This document shows positions 59,814 to 62,214 of a stretch of DNA of 62,214 nt, one piece after another. The position numbers and the translations under genes were made by a program. The stretch's first letter is position 1; the number at the start of each line of letters is the position of its first letter. The stretch spans positions 1 through 62,214 of the forward strand of contig NZHD01000079.1 in the NCBI GenBank assembly GCA_002691205.1, given 5' to 3'. The stretch is from Deltaproteobacteria bacterium (GTDB lineage Bacteria; Myxococcota_A; UBA9160; UBA4427). A model generated the notes under the pieces. That model saw only the letters and a list, made by a program, of their open reading frames with translations, searched no databases and was not told where the DNA came from.

Positions 59814-60587
59814 TTAGAGTTGGTTGCTCACTCGGCGGTAGAGCCGATTCATCCCTTGAATCCAGCGATCATAATCTGCGGCTTTTCGGCGCACATATTC
59901 GAGCACTTCAGGGTGAGGCAAGATCAGGAATCTTTTCTCCTGTAAGCCTTCCTCCACAATTTTTGCGACATCCTCAGGTTCGATGAGGCCATCGACTCCA
60001 GCAGCGGATGACGCAGGTCCGGCATCAAGCATGGGGGTTCGGACTGCCTGTGGGCACAGTACGGAAACTCCAATCCCTTCGTGAGCGTAGGTCAGCGCAA
60101 GCCATTCAGAAAAACCAACGGCTGCATGTTTCGTCACGCCGTAAGCAGCTCCGCCGGGTTGATTGAGTAGCCCAGCCGCCGAGGCCGTGTTGAGGAAATA
60201 GCCTCCCCCTCTTGCAATCATTCGTGGAACTAAATGTCGTGCGGCGTAGACATGAGCCATCACGTTGACTTCCCAACTTAACGTCCAGTCCTTATTATCG
60301 GAATCGAGATTCGGAGCCAAACCAATTCCCGCGTTTGAGCAGAAAAGATCGATAGGGCCATGTTTCTCTTCGGTATCTTGAATGACGCGCTTAATATCGG
60401 CCTCGCACGCAACGTCGGCTTTGATAGCCACGCCGCCGATCTCCTTGGCGGTGGACTCAGCATCCTCGATGTTGATATCTACCGCGATGACTTTGAGAGC
60501 TCCTTTTGCAGCGAACCTCTGGGCCATGGCTTTCCCGATACCACTGGCGGCGCCCGTTACAACAATAATCCGATTCTCGATTTCCAT
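59814..60587 (-). CDS. Short-chain dehydrogenase/reductase paired with the P450
   Basis: 257 residues, classical SDR. TGAASGIG at 11-18, CSNAGIG near 83-89, catalytic Ser in NTASAAGLL near 133-141, Y-x-x-x-K as YGVTK near 149-153. VIAVDINIED suggests NAD preference. CPQAVRTPML near 177-186 is the usual post-active-site Pro-rich segment. It oxidises or reduces a hydroxyl/keto group. It precedes the P450 gene by 37 bases on the minus strand, so the two are probably one transcript and act in sequence on the same substrate. Distinct from the SDR at 5803-6681. ATG 60587. Confidence 0.92.
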   Translation of the reverse strand: MEIENRIIVVTGAASGIGKAMAQRFAAKGALKVIAVDINIEDAESTAKEIGGVAIKADVACEADIKRVIQDTEEKHGPIDLFCSNAGIGLAPNLDSDNKDWTLSWEVNVMAHVYAARHLVPRMIARGGGYFLNTASAAGLLNQPGGAAYGVTKHAAVGFSEWLALTYAHEGIGVSVLCPQAVRTPMLDAGPASSAAGVDGLIEPEDVAKIVEEGLQEKRFLILPHPEVLEYVRRKAADYDRWIQGMNRLYRRVSNQL

Positions 60588-61029
60588 TCTTGATTGCTCG
60601 CCTTCCGAATGTTCACAGCTTCGTTTACTTGTGTCGTTAGTCTAGATTCGATTTCGCGTGAATAAATCCGACCGAATTATATCTCTTTTAGTTCCTTTAT
60701 GGGAATTAGATCATTCTAGGTAAACCGGTGGCTCAACTTTAGTGCTGAGAAAACTTTCTCGTGCATGGAGCTGAGAAGCTGCCCTTTCATCAAGCTGTCA
60801 AAATTTCATCTGAATATCTAACGATTCTGCGAGATCGCTTCTTCATTCAAAGAAGGGATCGATCACAACGTATAGGCAGAGAGATCCAGGCGACTGTGTA
60901 TCTGAAGGATGGGGGGATATTCAGTAGGTCTAAATTTATTCGTGTAAAGGTGATCCGTTTTGTGTTGGAGGTCACTTTAAGGATGGCCATTCCTGTCGAT
61001 GAGCTTCTTACTCGACAAAGGAGAAGGTC
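60588..61029. other. Divergent intergenic region before the beta-helix gene
   Basis: No supported gene; the plus-strand frame from 60761 overlaps the true start of the beta-helix gene and is a shadow. The region is A/T-rich on the left and should hold promoters for both flanking genes. AAAGGAG at its right end is the ribosome site of the next gene. Confidence 0.55.
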
Positions 61030-62214
61030 ATGCACATTCGTTTTAGTCTTTTATCTCTCGCTCTCGGATTCCTCGGCTTGGTGTCTGCGGAGGCGAGTGC
61101 CATCACGGTCTGCAGTTCGGGCGCAGACTACACCCGGGGTCCCGATGCTCTTCGGGCGCTTCGCCCGGGTGGAGAGTTGCTCTTCTGTGCCGGAGAGACC
61201 CATGAGATGACCGGGTTCTATGGTCTGGGAGATCTGGAGGGCGCCTACATTGGCGCATATGGTTTAGGCGAGATTCCGACGCTGACGGGTCATATGGGAT
61301 TCATTCGCGGTGAAACCGCACGAGTCACTTTTGATGGTCTGCGGTTTCGTGGAGACCGAACCAATCTCGGTATTTTGTTCGATAAGGGCAGTCACGACAT
61401 CACGATTACAAACTCGATTATTGAGAACTTTAAAGTCGGCGTGTTTGTGAAGAATCATGCCAGTGAAGAAGATAAGGTCTCAAACATCTCGCTGACGAAT
61501 TCGGTGATTCAGAATAATACCGGACAGGGTTTTCTCGGTGGAGGCCCCGGACTTTATATCGGCTACAACACTTTCTTGAACAATGGTTCGGAGAGTAAGT
61601 ACGATCACAACATCTATGTGAGCTGTAAGGACGAGGGAGATGGCGTGCCGTGCCCCCAGCTCATTGAATTTAACGAGCTTGAGGGGTCGGGAACCGCATC
61701 CAATTACGATGCTCCCTGCGAAGGCGCTGAGATCGTGGCTCATGGGTACTCGAATGGACTCGTGATTCGCAACAACGTGATCCGGGAACGCAATGATTCG
61801 GATGGCCAGTGCTACGGCATCATGGTGAACCCCTCCTACTCTACGCTTGAGATCATGAGTAATTTGCAGATTACTGGGAATCACATCTTCGATGTCGGCT
61901 TGAACTCGATCTACGTCGAAGGCGTCGATGGTGTCTATATCGCGGATAACGTGATTCACAATACGCCAGACGATACAAGCGTAAACCGCCGAGGAATTTT
62001 TCTCAGAACAGGTACGGAGTACACGCGCGGTGGGAACCGATTGGAGGATGTAACGATCGAAAATAATACCATTCGGATTTCGAAGGGCGTAGGCATCGAT
62101 TATGACGACGATGTCACGATCCCGCTGACGATCCGCGGCAATGACGTGGTGATTGATTCGGCAGTGGGCGTTGGACTCGTGAGACCTCTGCCCCCGGGCC
62201 CGATTGAGGTTCCA
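61030..62214 (+). CDS. Secreted right-handed parallel beta-helix protein (runs off the window)
   Basis: 395 codons without a stop to the window end. Signal peptide 1-24 (LVSAEASA-IT). From about residue 95 the sequence repeats short strand-turn units rich in Asn and Ile/Val, such as DITITNSIIENFKVGVFVKNH, SLTNSVIQNNTGQG, LVIRNNVIRERNDSDG, LQITGNHIFDVGLNSIYVEG and VTIENNTIRISKG, the pattern of pectate-lyase/PbH1 right-handed beta-helices. Paired Cys (47 near the start; others at 199 and 208) may form disulfides. Such proteins are often polysaccharide lyases, epimerases or surface binders. AAAGGAG lies seven bases before ATG 61030. The C-terminus, and so any sorting tail, is outside the window. 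Confidence 0.85.
   Translation, partial: MHIRFSLLSLALGFLGLVSAEASAITVCSSGADYTRGPDALRALRPGGELLFCAGETHEMTGFYGLGDLEGAYIGAYGLGEIPTLTGHMGFIRGETARVTFDGLRFRGDRTNLGILFDKGSHDITITNSIIENFKVGVFVKNHASEEDKVSNISLTNSVIQNNTGQGFLGGGPGLYIGYNTFLNNGSESKYDHNIYVSCKDEGDGVPCPQLIEFNELEGSGTASNYDAPCEGAEIVAHGYSNGLVIRNNVIRERNDSDGQCYGIMVNPSYSTLEIMSNLQITGNHIFDVGLNSIYVEGVDGVYIADNVIHNTPDDTSVNRRGIFLRTGTEYTRGGNRLEDVTIENNTIRISKGVGIDYDDDVTIPLTIRGNDVVIDSAVGVGLVRPLPPGPIEVP

Noticed and set aside
60761-61210. 149-codon plus-strand frame
   Set aside because: It overlaps the beta-helix gene out of frame; the latter has a signal peptide, a ribosome site and a long coherent frame.
61480-61959. 159-codon minus-strand frame
   Set aside because: It is antisense to the repetitive beta-helix coding region, which explains its open frame.
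1-62214. tRNA, rRNA, integrase, transposase or prophage genes
   Set aside because: None seen on either strand; the window looks like ordinary chromosome with accessory metabolism.

Overview
The window comes from a didermic (Gram-negative) bacterium. It holds an MlaA outer-membrane lipid protein, two RND efflux systems with periplasmic adaptors, a TolC-type outer-membrane factor, a proteobacterial-type minor-pilin/PilY1 operon, Tat- and Sec-exported proteins, and C-terminal sorting tails of the IPTL-CTERM and PEP-CTERM kinds. Fatty-acid and CoA-type oxidoreductases (SDRs, flavin oxidoreductases, an LLM flavoprotein, a P450, a CaiB/BaiF transferase), a GrdB-like selenoprotein and a secreted CotH protein together suggest a deltaproteobacterial or Myxococcota-like lineage. 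This is inference; no rRNA or other phylogenetic marker is present. Gene density is ordinary. I see no tRNA, rRNA, IS element, prophage or CRISPR array.

Layout. 1-6.7 kb, mostly minus strand: an 18-base tandem repeat cut by the window edge, a small membrane protein, a gene with an in-frame UGA read here as selenocysteine (518-1444), an alpha/beta hydrolase overlapping mlaA, a TauE-type exporter, an MFS transporter and an SDR. 6.9-9.8 kb, plus strand: a FadH-like flavin/FeS oxidoreductase and a SnoaL-like protein ending in a terminator. 9.86-11.5 kb is a long gene-poor stretch with short direct repeats and a second terminator-like hairpin. 11.5-18.5 kb: a glycosyltransferase, a cell-surface c-type cytochrome with an IPTL-like tail, a repeat-bearing secreted protein, an alpha/beta hydrolase divergent from a Rieske oxygenase, and a GT-C membrane protein. 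18.5-22.8 kb: alanine dehydrogenase divergent from an Lrp-type regulator with palindromes between them, then glutaryl-CoA dehydrogenase with a CoA-transferase.

23.4-31.4 kb is a type IV pilus minor-pilin operon: fimT-pilV-pilW-pilX, an Ig/cadherin-like lipoprotein, pilY1, and a PilY2-like protein. A CRP-like palindrome lies 200 bases upstream. 31.5-36.1 kb: a molybdopterin oxidoreductase, gloA, an LLM flavoprotein and a membrane protein. 36.5-42.5 kb is a complete tripartite RND pump. 42.6-50.5 kb: FKBP isomerase, sulfotransferase, a large exported CxxCH protein behind a structured leader, a small anchored protein, a Tat aldo/keto reductase lacking the catalytic His, a flavin oxidoreductase, a thioesterase and a six-cysteine small protein. 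50.6-62.2 kb: a PEP-CTERM CotH protein, a second RND pair without an outer-membrane factor, a DUF1295 membrane enzyme, an SDR-P450 pair, and a parallel beta-helix protein still open at the window end.

The strongest unusual signal is the selenoprotein: two ORFs in one frame separated by a single UGA, with the motif VPV-U-PVCHQS and a hairpin of bacterial SECIS geometry placed directly after the UGA. Simple gene calling would report two fragments or a pseudogene. Second-tier signals are the altered minor-pilin operon, the two different C-terminal sorting tails, the palindromes between ald and the Lrp gene, the structured leader at 44399-44468, and the gene-poor island at 9.86-11.5 kb.
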